From Chryseobacterium flavum (GTDB lineage: Bacteria > Bacteroidota > Bacteroidia > Flavobacteriales > Weeksellaceae), in the NCBI RefSeq assembly GCF_003385595.1, contig NZ_QNUE01000002.1, positions 248,001 through 312,000 on the forward strand: a stretch of DNA of 64,000 nt, in the 5' to 3' direction. Under the pieces are notes generated by a model. That model searched no databases. It was not told the DNA's origin and saw only the letters and a list, made by a program, of their open reading frames with translations. Shown in pieces: positions 43,203 to 52,608 of the stretch; the stretch's first letter is position 1, and every line of letters begins with the position of its first letter. Made by a program: the position numbers and the translations under genes.

Positions 43203-43571
43203 TTATAATTCATTTTCAATTCTGGTAATGACTGCATCACCCCAAAGTTCTTCTATATCGTAGTACTCACGTACATCTTTCTGGAATATATGAACCACCA
43301 CTGAAACATAATCTACCAATACCCACATGGCATTCTCCGCTCCTTCTACATGCCACGGCCTGTCTTTAAGGTCGTTTCTTACTTTTTTCTCTACACTCCC
43401 TGCTAATGCAGCTACTTGTGTATTTGAGTTTCCGCTGCATATCACGAAAGTTTCGGCCACTGAGTTCTCGATATTTGAAAGATCGAAGATCATAATATCT
43501 TCCCCTTTTACATCCTGAAGTGCTTCAACGATTTTATCTATTAGTGCTTGTTTTTCTGCTGTTTTATTCAT
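43203..43571 (-). CDS. rsfS: Ribosome silencing factor
   Basis: 122 residues of the RsfS/Iojap family, which binds ribosomal protein uL14 and blocks subunit joining in starved cells. Motifs: DIMIFDLSNIENSVAETFVICSGNSNTQV, RPWHVEGAENAMWVLVDYVSVVVHIFQKDVREYYDIEELWGDA. It is the first gene of the ftsH/cdsA/psd block and is divergent from birA. Confidence 0.96.
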   Translation of the reverse strand: MNKTAEKQALIDKIVEALQDVKGEDIMIFDLSNIENSVAETFVICSGNSNTQVAALAGSVEKKVRNDLKDRPWHVEGAENAMWVLVDYVSVVVHIFQKDVREYYDIEELWGDAVITRIENEL

Positions 43572-43591
43572 TAAAAAAATACTATAATCTG

Positions 43592-43599
43592 CAAATTTA
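43592..43599 (-). promoter_or_regulatory. -7 box (TAAATTTG) for rsfS
   Basis: Exact minus-strand TAnnTTTG match, 20 nt before the ATG at 43571; no clear -33. Confidence 0.4.
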
Positions 43600-43658
43600 T
43601 TGTTTTTTCTTTACTTTAACCTTACTTTTACCCCCTTAATGTCTTAAAGTTTTCTTAA

Positions 43659-44372
43659 ATGAGCCAACTATTCTACCTGAAGGAATGTTCTTCTACTAAT
43701 GACGAAATATCAAAGTTTTTACTTTACGAAAATTCAGATTTTATAGGATTACATACTTTTAACCAGACTAAAGGCCGTGGTCAGTATGGAAATATATGGA
43801 CTCAGACTGCCGGAAAAAACCTGGCTTATACGCTGGCAGTAAATACCCAAAACATCCTGTGTTCCGACTTTATATTCAATTATTATACCGCAATTATTGT
43901 CAGGGATTTCCTGGCCAAATTGGCTGATCATGATGTAAAAATAAAATGGCCAAATGATATTATCCTTAAAGGTAAAAAAATCGTTGGAATTTTAATTGAA
44001 AAGAGGAAAATTAATCAAAATAATTATTTCATCATCGGAGCCGGAATCAATGTCCTTCAGGAGAATTTTAATGAAATATCCAATGCCGGCTCACTCTTAA
44101 CCCAGACAGGGCAAAAATTTGCCCTTGAAGAACTCTCTTTAAGCTTCCATGAATACCTGTCCGAAAAACTGAAAAACGTGCCTTCTGATCAGACAGTCTT
44201 AAATAATTTTAATGACCATCTTTTCCGTAAAGATGAGATATCAGTCTTTGAAATTGAAAAAGAGAGACAAAATGGCATCATCAGAAATGCTGACATACGG
44301 GGTGAACTCTGGATCGAACTGGAAGAAGGAATGCGTTCTTTCTACCATAAGGAAGTAAAGCTTCTTTACTGA
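43659..44372 (+). CDS. birA: Biotin--[acetyl-CoA-carboxylase] ligase
   Basis: 237 residues of the single-domain (group I) biotin protein ligase, with no N-terminal repressor HTH. Motifs: ECSSTNDEISKFL, the biotin-AMP loop TKGRGQYGNIWTQTAGKNLAYT, and IKWPNDIILKGKKIVGILIE. It attaches biotin to the carboxyl carrier protein. It converges with the LptF/LptG-family gene, the ends overlapping by 7 bp. Confidence 0.95.
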   Translation: MSQLFYLKECSSTNDEISKFLLYENSDFIGLHTFNQTKGRGQYGNIWTQTAGKNLAYTLAVNTQNILCSDFIFNYYTAIIVRDFLAKLADHDVKIKWPNDIILKGKKIVGILIEKRKINQNNYFIIGAGINVLQENFNEISNAGSLLTQTGQKFALEELSLSFHEYLSEKLKNVPSDQTVLNNFNDHLFRKDEISVFEIEKERQNGIIRNADIRGELWIELEEGMRSFYHKEVKLLY

Positions 44373-45478
44373 TTTGCTCTTTTGATATACAGGTACAAAG
44401 TAAGCGGAAGAAACACCAGGTTAGGCAGCCACATCGCTAATGCCGGCTGCATACTTTTATTTTCTGAAACTACTTTTAAGGCTTCAAATGAAAATACGAA
44501 AAGGAAAGCCAGGGAAATCCCTATAGCCAGATTAATTCCAAGTCCTCCTCTTTTCTTCTGTGATGACAGGGATAAGGCCAGAAAGGTAAGAATAATAATA
44601 GATACAGGCATTGAGGTCCTTTGATAAAGCTCATTCAGATAAGAATTGAGGTTACTGTTTCCTCTTTCCTTTTCCCGGGCAATGAATTTCAAAAGCTCAG
44701 GCGTGGTCTTATTCTGTCCCAAAAGTTCATTGGGAAAAAGCTCTTCGGGGGAATGGCTGTAATTTTTCCTTAGTTCCACTCCGTTTCCCAGCTTCTCTGT
44801 ATTATCTTTATGGATTGTTTTTTCAAGATAATTATTCAGGACAAACTGCTTTTTCTCCTGGTCCCAATATACATCACTGGCTTTCAGCTCGTATACCATA
44901 CGCCTGTCCTTATCAAACTTCTGGTAAACAAAACCAGACCCTCTTTTTTCCCTTTTATTCCAGGAAGACACAAAAATATATTCTGTTTTGCTCAGCTGCG
45001 ATGAAGCCGGTGCTGTTCCTAATATTTTTTCCTTATTAGCTGCATTATAGGTATATGCCTCCAGTTCATTTTTCTTAATATTTGCCCACGGCAGAACGAA
45101 ATGGTTTACCATAAGGGAAATAAGCGCAATCAGAACAGAGGTATACAGATAGGGTTTCGCAAATCTGTGAAAGCTTGCCCCACTACTGATAATTGCCACA
45201 ATTTCTGTATTATTGGCCATTCTCGATGTGAAATAAATCACAGTAATAAACACCAGAATAGAAAGGAATGTCACCACAAGGTTGATGATCCAGAAAGGAT
45301 AAAAATGAATCAGGAAATAAACCAGGTCCAGCTTGGCATCAATTGCCTTTGCATTTTCTATCCTTGGAATCTTTTGCTGGACATCAATCACAAGTACTAC
45401 TATAGACAGCAGTATCAACATGAAACTGAAAGTCCCAAGATATTTTTTGATAATATATCTGTCTATTATTTTTAGCAT
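44366..45478 (-). CDS. LptF/LptG family permease
   Basis: 370 residues with the YjgP/YjgQ fold: three N-terminal helices starting IIDRYIIKKYLGTFSFMLILLSIVVLVID, a long periplasmic beta-jellyroll region (about 110-265), and three C-terminal helices (RTSMPVSIIILTFLALSLSS, LGINLAIGISLAFLFVFSF, AMWLPNLVFLPLTLYLY). It is part of the ATP-driven LptBFG complex that extracts lipopolysaccharide from the inner membrane. It starts 4 bp after tgt, so the two are co-translated. Which of LptF or LptG it is cannot be settled by eye. Confidence 0.92.
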   Translation of the reverse strand: MLKIIDRYIIKKYLGTFSFMLILLSIVVLVIDVQQKIPRIENAKAIDAKLDLVYFLIHFYPFWIINLVVTFLSILVFITVIYFTSRMANNTEIVAIISSGASFHRFAKPYLYTSVLIALISLMVNHFVLPWANIKKNELEAYTYNAANKEKILGTAPASSQLSKTEYIFVSSWNKREKRGSGFVYQKFDKDRRMVYELKASDVYWDQEKKQFVLNNYLEKTIHKDNTEKLGNGVELRKNYSHSPEELFPNELLGQNKTTPELLKFIAREKERGNSNLNSYLNELYQRTSMPVSIIILTFLALSLSSQKKRGGLGINLAIGISLAFLFVFSFEALKVVSENKSMQPALAMWLPNLVFLPLTLYLYIKRANQ

Positions 45479-45482
45479 AATC

Positions 45483-46613
45483 TTACAGTCTTTGTCTGAG
45501 AGCCGGGACTACAGAATTTTTCCACTCATAGAAATCACCGGCAATAATGTGTTCTCTTGCTACCTTAACTAAATCCAGATAGAATGCAAGATTATGAATC
45601 GATGCAATTTGTTTTGCCAAATATTCCTTGGATACGAATAAATGACGAAGATATGCTTTGGAATATTCCTTATCTACAAAACTGGTTCCAAACTCATCCA
45701 AAGGAGAGAAATCACGTTTCCATTTTTCATTTTTAAGGTTCATTACGCCCTGCCATGTAAAAAGCATTGCATTTCTTGCATTTCTTGTAGGCATTACACA
45801 ATCCATCATATCAATTCCTAATCCTATGGACTCCAGGATATTCCACGGAGTTCCCACTCCCATCAGGTATCTGGGTTTTTCCTTTGGAAGAATATCTGTC
45901 ACTTCATCAGTAATTCTATACATTTCTTCTTCAGGCTCTCCCACAGAAAGTCCTCCTATGGCATTCCCCTCCGCTCCGGCTTCAGAAATTACCTCAGCTG
46001 AAATCTTTCTTAAGTCAGAATAGGTTGATCCCTGTACAATAGGAAAAAGTCTTTGCTTATGACCATATAATTCCGGATTGTTCTCAGTCCACTCTATACA
46101 TCTTTTTAACCAGCGGTGAGTCAGTTCCATAGATGATTTAGCCTGGTTATAATCGCATGGGTAAGGAGTACATTCGTCAAAGGCCATAAAGATATCAGCC
46201 CCAATCTGCCTTTGTATTTCCATTGATCTTTCCGGAGAAAACATATGATAGCTTCCATCAATGTGCGATTTGAACCGCGCTCCTTCTTCAGTCATTTTCC
46301 TGTTGCTGGCCAGCGAAAATACCTGAAAACCTCCTGAATCCGTTAAAATAGGAAGATCCCAGTTCATGAATTTATGCAGCCCTCCTGCATCCTGCATTGT
46401 TTTCATTCCGGGACGCAGATACAGATGATAGGTGTTCCCTAAAATAATCTGGGCTTTAATGTCTTCTTTTAATTCTCTCTGATGAACCGTTTTTACGCTC
46501 GCTACTGTTCCTACAGGCATAAAAATAGGAGTTTGTATTTTCCCGTGATCTGTAGTAATTTCTCCTGCTCTTGCTTTACCTTCAGAGGTTTTCTCTATAT
46601 TAAAAAATTTCAT
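45483..46613 (-). CDS. tgt: Queuine tRNA-ribosyltransferase (TGT), lacking the zinc-site cysteines
   Basis: Exchanges guanine 34 of GUN tRNAs for preQ1 in queuosine synthesis. 376 residues. Core motifs: GTVASVKTVHQRELKE, LGNTYHLYLRPG, LTDSGGFQVFSLA (active-site Asp), FMAFDECTPYP, IVQGSTYSDLR and GGLSVGEP. At the C-terminal zinc site most bacterial enzymes have CxCxxC followed later by His. Here the segment reads FGTSFVDKEYSKAYLRHLF with no cysteine, while the IASIHNLAFY histidine remains. It is coupled to the LptF/G gene. Confidence 0.95.
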   Translation of the reverse strand: MKFFNIEKTSEGKARAGEITTDHGKIQTPIFMPVGTVASVKTVHQRELKEDIKAQIILGNTYHLYLRPGMKTMQDAGGLHKFMNWDLPILTDSGGFQVFSLASNRKMTEEGARFKSHIDGSYHMFSPERSMEIQRQIGADIFMAFDECTPYPCDYNQAKSSMELTHRWLKRCIEWTENNPELYGHKQRLFPIVQGSTYSDLRKISAEVISEAGAEGNAIGGLSVGEPEEEMYRITDEVTDILPKEKPRYLMGVGTPWNILESIGLGIDMMDCVMPTRNARNAMLFTWQGVMNLKNEKWKRDFSPLDEFGTSFVDKEYSKAYLRHLFVSKEYLAKQIASIHNLAFYLDLVKVAREHIIAGDFYEWKNSVVPALRQRL

Positions 46614-46674
46614 TAGTATGCTTTTAACCGACCGCTATCTGCAATTATTTTTGAATGATATATTCTGTATAACA

Positions 46675-47043
46675 TTATCTTATAACAGGCGGAATTCCGT
46701 TATTCTTTTGTTTTTCTTTTATATATTTATCCGCTTTCGGATCTTTTTTAAGCAAAATTTCCTGGGCACTATTGGCAATATCCTGCATTTCATTTTTAAT
46801 TACATAGTACTTAAAACTTTCAACAAAATCATCAGGTTTTACATGATGAGATTTAAGGATAAACCTTGTACCTGCTTCTAAATTTCTGTCCTGAAACATA
46901 AAAGTAGCCTGATCATTAATCGTTAAATCAGCTAAAATTTCAGACATCAGATCTTTATCAACAAGATTTGCAGGCTTATCGATGTAATCTTTGCATGAAA
47001 ACAAACTTAACAAAACGAAAATAAAAATCAGTTTTTTCATCAA
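46675..47043 (-). CDS. DUF4296 family lipoprotein
   Basis: 122 residues. The lipoprotein signal ends at LLSLFSC, and the mature protein starts CKDYIDKPANLVDKDLMSEILADLTINDQ, typical of DUF4296. The rest is helical and charged, with AQEILLKKDPKADKYIKEKQKNN near the end. It lies between the mannosyltransferase-like gene and tgt in one transcript. Function is unknown. Confidence 0.82.
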   Translation of the reverse strand: MMKKLIFIFVLLSLFSCKDYIDKPANLVDKDLMSEILADLTINDQATFMFQDRNLEAGTRFILKSHHVKPDDFVESFKYYVIKNEMQDIANSAQEILLKKDPKADKYIKEKQKNNGIPPVIR

Positions 47044-47068
47044 TTTATTTTTATGTTCTTAATGGCCT

Positions 47069-47785
47069 TCATAGTCTGTTAATCAATGATTTCCATTTCA
47101 GGTTTAAAACACCAAAAACCGCTTCATGAATAATTCCTCCGTTCATTTTGCTTTCTCCCAAAATTCTGTTTGTAAATATAATAGGAACTTCTACAATTTT
47201 GAAGCCTTTCTTATAAGCTCTGAATTTCATTTCTATCTGAAACCCGTATCCTTTCAGTTTCACATTATCCAAACCAATTTCCTCCAGCACTTTTCTTGAG
47301 AAGCAAACAAAACCTGCTGTAGTATCATGGATCGGAAGTCCCAGAATAAACCTTACATATTTTGAGGCAAAATAAGAAAGCAACACCCTTCCCATAGGCC
47401 AGTTAACCACATTTACCCCTTTTGAATAACGGGACCCTATGGCCATATCTGCATACAGACAGGCTTCATACAGCTTAGGCAGATCATTGGGATTATGTGA
47501 AAAGTCAGCATCCATCTCAAAAATATAATCATATTTATTTTCGATTGCCCATTTGAAACCATGGATATAAGCCTTTCCCAAACCATCTTTAATATGCCTT
47601 ACAGACAAGTGCAGATAATGTGGAAATCTTTTCTGCAGTTCTTTTACCACTTCAGCAGTACCGTCCGGAGAAGAATCGTCTACCACCAAAATATGAAACT
47701 CATCTTCCAATGCAAAAACTGCGGAAATTATATTTTCAATATTTTCCTTTTCGTTATAAGTTGGAATAATGACTAGTTTTTTCAT
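47069..47785 (-). CDS. Polyprenol monophosphomannose synthase-like glycosyltransferase (GT2)
   Basis: 238 residues of glycosyltransferase family 2: KLVIIPTYNEKENI, HILVVDDSSPDGTAEVV (DDS), YIFEMDADFSHNP (DxD), AIGSRYSKGVNVVNWP and DTTAGFVCFSRKVL. It closely resembles bacterial and dolichol-phosphate mannose synthases, which load a sugar on a polyprenyl carrier at the membrane. The ATG at 47785 is chosen: translation could extend 15 codons upstream, but a TATCTTTG -7 box lies there. It heads the DUF4296-tgt-LptF/G transcript. Confidence 0.88.
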   Translation of the reverse strand: MKKLVIIPTYNEKENIENIISAVFALEDEFHILVVDDSSPDGTAEVVKELQKRFPHYLHLSVRHIKDGLGKAYIHGFKWAIENKYDYIFEMDADFSHNPNDLPKLYEACLYADMAIGSRYSKGVNVVNWPMGRVLLSYFASKYVRFILGLPIHDTTAGFVCFSRKVLEEIGLDNVKLKGYGFQIEMKFRAYKKGFKIVEVPIIFTNRILGESKMNGGIIHEAVFGVLNLKWKSLINRL

Positions 47786-47794
47786 TTCAGTTTG

Positions 47795-47802
47795 CAAAGA
47801 TA
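47795..47802 (-). promoter_or_regulatory. -7 box (TATCTTTG) before the GT2 gene
   Basis: Exact minus-strand match with 9 nt between the box and ATG 47785. It fixes the start downstream of the longer possible frame. Confidence 0.45.
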
Positions 47803-48017
47803 GTTTATTTAACCTTTTTATTTTATACAAAATAATCTATAATTTTGCAAAAAAATATATCTCACAGATTGAACAGTTTAGCTTGAGTTTAATTCCGGAT
47901 ATTCTGATCATTTCATTGCAACTGGGGAAAATATTTTTAGCCACAGATGATGCAATAAAATAAAATCTGTGCCAGGATGTGTTATTGTGGTTAAATAAAA
48001 ATTAAAATATTAAAATT

Positions 48018-48686
48018 TTGCTATCGTCACAAAACTTTATAAATCATGTAAGAATACCTGAAAATAATGATTGGGTAATTTTTATTCTCTTAGGATGCAT
48101 TTTTTTATATGTTTTTATGATGAATATCGTAGAAAGGGATGCCAGTTTAAAAGATTTTCTGCTTCAGAAATATTTTGATGCGAGCAACAACCTCCCGAGC
48201 TGGATCATTACCTCATGTGTAACAACGCTAACATTGTCAGTTCTGATCTCTCAATATATTCCGGTTGTCCCCAAATATATAGCAGACCTGCAACTTTTAG
48301 GTTACCAGCTTAATAAATTCGGTTATACTTTATTGGCTGTTCTCTGTTTTTATCTGATAAGATCCTCATTAGGATTTTTGTTTTATCAAAGCATAGGTGA
48401 CGGAAAAAAATGGCCGGTCTTTTATTTTACCTCTACCAAGTTTTATTTTATTTTGTCATTTTTGTTAATAATCTTATGTGTAGCCCATTATTACTTCCCT
48501 GTTGACAGAAATAAAATATTCCTCTACTATTTCATCTTCTTTTCTTTTGTGTTCATTTTCAAAGTTTTTTTCTATTTATTTCACAAGAACAAGATTCTTC
48601 CTGAGAAATGGTATTATAAATTTTTGTATATTTGCACCCTCCAAATCGCACCATTATTATTGCTTTGGAAGTTGTTATTTTTTTAA
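48018..48686 (+). CDS. DUF4271 family membrane protein
   Basis: 222 residues with about six membrane helices, starting MLSSQNFINHVRIPENNDWVIFILLGCIFLYVFMM. The pattern matches DUF4271, a Bacteroidota membrane family that usually precedes hemD. The start codon is TTG, because no ATG is in frame before the second conserved segment. It overlaps no other gene, and hemD begins within 10 bp of its stop. Function is unknown. Confidence 0.82.
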   Translation: MLSSQNFINHVRIPENNDWVIFILLGCIFLYVFMMNIVERDASLKDFLLQKYFDASNNLPSWIITSCVTTLTLSVLISQYIPVVPKYIADLQLLGYQLNKFGYTLLAVLCFYLIRSSLGFLFYQSIGDGKKWPVFYFTSTKFYFILSFLLIILCVAHYYFPVDRNKIFLYYFIFFSFVFIFKVFFYLFHKNKILPEKWYYKFLYICTLQIAPLLLLWKLLFF

Positions 48687-48695
48687 TAAGTGTCA

Positions 48696-49439
48696 ATGAT
48701 GAGAATAAAGTCTATATTGGTTTCTCAACCAGCGCCTAGTGAGTCTTCTCCATACCTGGATATAGCGAAGAAGGAAAAAATAAAGATTGATTTCCGTCCT
48801 TTTATCCATGTCGAAGGGGTTGACAATAAAGAACTCAGAACTCAGAAGATAGATCTGACGCAATATACTGGGATTATTTTTACCAGTAAAAATGCAATTG
48901 ATCATTATTTCAGACTAGCAGAAGAACTGCGCTTTGCAGTTCCGGATACCATGAGATACATCTGTCAGTCTGAAGCCATTGCCAACTATCTACAAAAGCA
49001 TATCGTGTACAGAAAGAGAAAAATCAGTTTCGGAGAAAAGAACTTCTCAGACCTGCTTCCTCTTTTCAAAAAATTTCCTACCGAAAAATATCTGCTGCCC
49101 TCTTCAGATGTTTTAAGTCCGGATATTGTAAAAACCTTAGACTCTGCTAATGTAGATTGGACAAGAGCGATTATGTACCGTACCGTATGCAGTGATCTTA
49201 CAGATATCAGCATTAAAGATTATGATATGTTAATTTTCTTCAGTCCGCAGGGAATTAAATCTTTACAGCAGAATTTCCCTGATTTCAAACAGGAAGAAAC
49301 AAAAATCGGGGTCTTTGGAAACACCACCCTGGCTGCTGCTGAAGAAGCAGGGTTAAAAGTAGATTTAATGGCTCCTACAAAAGAAACACCATCCATGACA
49401 ATGGCTCTGGAAAAATATATTAAAGCACTTCATAAATAG
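48696..49439 (+). CDS. hemD: Uroporphyrinogen-III synthase
   Basis: 247 residues that cyclise hydroxymethylbilane to uroporphyrinogen III in haem synthesis. Features: IKSILVSQPAP, the conserved first-domain segment YTGIIFTSKNAIDHYFRL, the second-domain DYDMLIFFSPQGIKSL and IGVFGNTTLAAAEEAGLKVDLMAPTKETPSMTMALEKYI. Start could be GTG 48690, ATG 48696 or ATG 48699; the first ATG was chosen. Operon with DUF4271; ended by a terminator. Confidence 0.93.
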   Translation: MMRIKSILVSQPAPSESSPYLDIAKKEKIKIDFRPFIHVEGVDNKELRTQKIDLTQYTGIIFTSKNAIDHYFRLAEELRFAVPDTMRYICQSEAIANYLQKHIVYRKRKISFGEKNFSDLLPLFKKFPTEKYLLPSSDVLSPDIVKTLDSANVDWTRAIMYRTVCSDLTDISIKDYDMLIFFSPQGIKSLQQNFPDFKQEETKIGVFGNTTLAAAEEAGLKVDLMAPTKETPSMTMALEKYIKALHK

Positions 49440-49460
49440 TCTTTATTATAAAATACAACC

Positions 49461-49498
49461 AACCATCTTTTCAATAAAGGAGAGATGGTTTTTTTTTA
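49461..49498 (+). terminator. Terminator after hemD
   Basis: AACCATCT and AGATGGTT form an 8-bp stem with a 14-nt loop and a run of nine or more T residues. Confidence 0.75.
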
Positions 49499-49596
49499 CC
49501 TAAATTTGAACAAAAATTAATATTGTATCAAACATCCATGAAAAACAGTGTTAAAACAGTACATTTAGGGATGTAATAAGAAAATTAAATATTCTG

Positions 49597-51642
49597 ATGA
49601 AAGCTCCACAGGCAAAAAAAATAGAAAAAATATTAGAAACCCACGGCGATAAAAGGATTGATAATTACTTCTGGCTTAACGAAAGAGAAAATCCTGAAGT
49701 CATCAAATATCTTGAGGAAGAAAATGCCTACGAAGAATTCATCATGAAGGATACTGAAGAACTTCAGGAAGAACTTTTTGAAGAAATGAAGGCGCGCTAT
49801 AAAAAAGATGACGAATCTCTTCCCTACTTCTTTAATGGATATTGGTATATTGTACGCTACGAAGAAGGCAAAGAATATCCTATTTTCTGCAGAAAACATA
49901 AAAGCCTGGACAATCAGGAAGAAATTGTACTTGATGTCAATTTACTGGCAGAAGGAGAAGACTTCTTTGAAGTAGGCAGTGTTGCCGTAAGCCCTGATAA
50001 TCAGCTCGCTTCTTTCTCAACAGACAATGTAGGAAGAAGAATTTATACCTTAAACTTCAAAAACCTGGAAACAGGGGAAATACTCGAGGATAAAATTCTG
50101 AACACAACAGGAAAGACGGTCTGGGCAAATGATAATAAACATGTCTTCTATATCAGGAAAGACAAAAATCTCAGAGCATTCCAAGTCTACAGGCATGAAT
50201 TGGGAACTGATTCTTCCGAAGATATTCTCATTTTCCATGAAGAGGATGATACTTTTGATGTTAACGTCTTTAAAACAAAATCGTTACAGTATATATTCAT
50301 CGCAAGTTCAAGCACAATTTCTGATGAGCACCGCTTTATTCCTTCTGATAATGTCTTTGCTGAATGGACTGTGATTCAACCGCGAATTGATGATCTTGAA
50401 TATTCTGTAGAACATTATGAAGATGAATTTTATATCATCACAAATGCTGATGATGCCACCAACTTCAAAATTGTAAAAACAAAGATCAATAACTGCAGCA
50501 TGGAAAACTGGGTAGACGTTATACCTCATCGTGCTGAAGTTTTGCTGGAAGGGTTTGAAATTTTTAAAGATTATCTTGTTCTTGAAGAAAGAGAAAGAGG
50601 CCTGCTTCAGATCAGGATTATTGATGAAAAAACACAGGAATCCTATTATCTGCCTTTTTCAGACCCAACGTATACAACGTACATTGGGATCAACCTCGAA
50701 TTTGATACAGAAATCCTGCGTTATGGCTATACATCATTAACACAGCCAAGCTCAACTTATGAATACAATATGAAGGAAAAAACCACCCGGCTTCTTAAAC
50801 AGCAGGAAGTTTTAGGTGGTAATTTTATCCCTGAAAATTATATTTCGGAAAGAATATGGGCTGATTCACGTGACGGAAAAACAAAAATCCCTATCTCATT
50901 GGTCTACCACAAAAATACCAGAAAATCACCTGAAACACCTCTTCTTTTATATGGTTACGGAAGTTACGGACATACAGTTGATGCCAGCTTCTCCAATGTC
51001 AGATTATCCATCCTGGACAGAGGGTTTATTTACGCCATTGCCCATATCCGCGGCGGGGAATACCTGGGAAGAGAATGGTATGAGGATGGAAAAATGCTGT
51101 TTAAGAAAAATACATTCTTTGACTTTATTGATGCAGGAAAATATTTAATCAGAGAAAATTATACTTCATCCAGACATCTTTATGCGATGGGAGGAAGTGC
51201 CGGGGGACTTTTAGTAGGTGCAGTTGTTAATTATGAGCCACAGTTGTTCAACGGAATTGTAGCACAGGTCCCTTTTGTAGATGTGGTAACAACCATGCTG
51301 GATGACAGCATTCCTTTAACTACTGGGGAATATGATGAATGGGGCAATCCAAACGATGAAGAATATTATCAGTATATGAAGGATTATTCTCCATATGATA
51401 ATGTAGAAGCTAAAGATTATCCCCACATGCTGATCACAACAGGATTTCATGACTCACAGGTACAGTACTGGGAACCTGCAAAATGGACTGCAAAGCTCAG
51501 AGAATTAAAAACAGACCAAAATATCCTTATTTTTAAAACAGATATGAGTTCCGGACATGGTGGTGCCAGCGGAAGGTTCGAATCTTTGAAGGAAGATGCA
51601 CTGGAATATGCTTTTTTATTAAAAATTGATCGTATTTCATAG
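49597..51642 (+). CDS. ptrB: Oligopeptidase B-like S9 family serine peptidase
   Basis: 681 residues. An N-terminal seven-bladed propeller region (about 70-400) precedes the alpha/beta-hydrolase domain. The catalytic triad is S534 in AMGGSAGGLL, D619 in GFHDSQVQY and H654 in SGHGGASGRF. IRGGEYLGREWYEDGK and LLYGYGSYGHT are typical of oligopeptidase B, which cuts short peptides after Arg or Lys. There is no signal peptide, so it should be cytoplasmic. Its own promoter is expected; hemD ends in a terminator just upstream. Confidence 0.93.
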   Translation: MKAPQAKKIEKILETHGDKRIDNYFWLNERENPEVIKYLEEENAYEEFIMKDTEELQEELFEEMKARYKKDDESLPYFFNGYWYIVRYEEGKEYPIFCRKHKSLDNQEEIVLDVNLLAEGEDFFEVGSVAVSPDNQLASFSTDNVGRRIYTLNFKNLETGEILEDKILNTTGKTVWANDNKHVFYIRKDKNLRAFQVYRHELGTDSSEDILIFHEEDDTFDVNVFKTKSLQYIFIASSSTISDEHRFIPSDNVFAEWTVIQPRIDDLEYSVEHYEDEFYIITNADDATNFKIVKTKINNCSMENWVDVIPHRAEVLLEGFEIFKDYLVLEERERGLLQIRIIDEKTQESYYLPFSDPTYTTYIGINLEFDTEILRYGYTSLTQPSSTYEYNMKEKTTRLLKQQEVLGGNFIPENYISERIWADSRDGKTKIPISLVYHKNTRKSPETPLLLYGYGSYGHTVDASFSNVRLSILDRGFIYAIAHIRGGEYLGREWYEDGKMLFKKNTFFDFIDAGKYLIRENYTSSRHLYAMGGSAGGLLVGAVVNYEPQLFNGIVAQVPFVDVVTTMLDDSIPLTTGEYDEWGNPNDEEYYQYMKDYSPYDNVEAKDYPHMLITTGFHDSQVQYWEPAKWTAKLRELKTDQNILIFKTDMSSGHGGASGRFESLKEDALEYAFLLKIDRIS

Positions 51643-51722
51643 TTATAAAGGCAAATAAATGGTAAAGTTTATATCTTTCCTTTTAACGCCGTAATTAATT
51701 ATTAACCATCATTAGCAACTAT

Positions 51723-52061
51723 ATGAATGAATCCGAATATTGGAAAAAAATAGAACAGTTTTTCGAGGAAAATTTCGAAACTGAAAAAAATCCGCCTATT
51801 GAAACCCTGCTATTCTTAATCGGACTGCAGGAACTGGGGAGCGGCCAGCAAAAATATACAAAAGACGATAAGGTAAATCTGATCCATATTGCTGTATGCA
51901 GATTACTTGAACCGTTTGGCTATTATAAATTCACCCATTATGAGGACGGATGGCCACATTTTGAAAAGCTGGAAGACCTTCCTGAATTAAAACCAAATGA
52001 GCAAAGCATACTCATGAAAAAGGCAATTATTCATTATTTTCAGGAGGAAGAACTTATTTAA
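51723..52061 (+). CDS. Conserved hypothetical protein, small acidic
   Basis: 112 residues: MNESEYWKKIEQFFEENFE, then TLLFLIGLQELGSGQQKYTKDDKVNLIHIAVCRLLEPFGYY, HYEDGWPHFEKLEDLP and a helical end. It is acidic, without membrane segments or signal peptide. The coding pattern and length look real. I do not recognise a family with a known function. Confidence 0.72.
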   Translation: MNESEYWKKIEQFFEENFETEKNPPIETLLFLIGLQELGSGQQKYTKDDKVNLIHIAVCRLLEPFGYYKFTHYEDGWPHFEKLEDLPELKPNEQSILMKKAIIHYFQEEELI

Positions 52062-52608
52062 ACTGAATAAAAAAATGAATTTTTATCAGGCTGAACAATA
52101 GTTTTGGGGACAGCAAATAAACTAAATACTTCCCAAACATACCTAAAAACGGGCTTTTTTGCCCGTTTTTTTTATGAATAAGAAAAAAAAACAAACCATA
52201 AAGAATGGATGGAATACAGCCTTACCTATTTTAAAAACATTCATTTCCAAACCATTATCCCGGCCTCAGACCAGATTTCTAAAAGCAGGTCTTCCTCTTG
52301 TTTATAAAAAAACACAATTTATCCCATAACAGGGGGATAATACCACTTTTGTTTTGTACTTTAGAGGCTCCTGGCCACGTTCTTTTAGCCTTTTATTACA
52401 GCTAATTTCCCTCAGAATATTATGGCCAAATCTTTCGGAGCTTATACTATAAATATAAGTTTTCAAAAAAGATAAAGCGAATACACGGTAAAAAATTACC
52501 GGTCTATACATGGGACCGGAAGGAAAAACTTTTGGTAAAAGTTAAGCAAAAACCTATGTATTAAAATCATCTGAAAAGAACAGATAAAATTTAAATAGAA
52601 ATCAAACC
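52062..52608. other. 547-bp intergenic region before the surface-protein operon
   Basis: Contains the terminator at 52145-52173. Small inverted repeats are seen, TTATCCC/GGGATAA (52319-52340) and CCGGTC/GACCGG (52499-52519). A minus-strand open frame at 52302-52511 has no coding character. No exact TAnnTTTG box was found close to the operon start. Confidence 0.5.
52145..52173 (+). terminator. Terminator after the 112-residue hypothetical gene
   Basis: AAAAACGGGC and GCCCGTTTTT form a 10-bp stem with loop TTTTTT and a T run. Confidence 0.85.

Noticed and set aside
47786-47830. Longer N-terminus for the GT2 enzyme
   Set aside because: The family core starts at MKKLVIIPTYNE and a TATCTTTG box lies in the extension.
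52302-52511. A 69-codon minus-strand frame in the 547-bp gap
   Set aside because: No family match, no promoter or start context, and composition like the surrounding non-coding DNA.
52499-52519. CCGGTC/GACCGG inverted repeat as an operator
   Set aside because: Only six pairs, no second copy, and about 90 bp before the start without a promoter box nearby.
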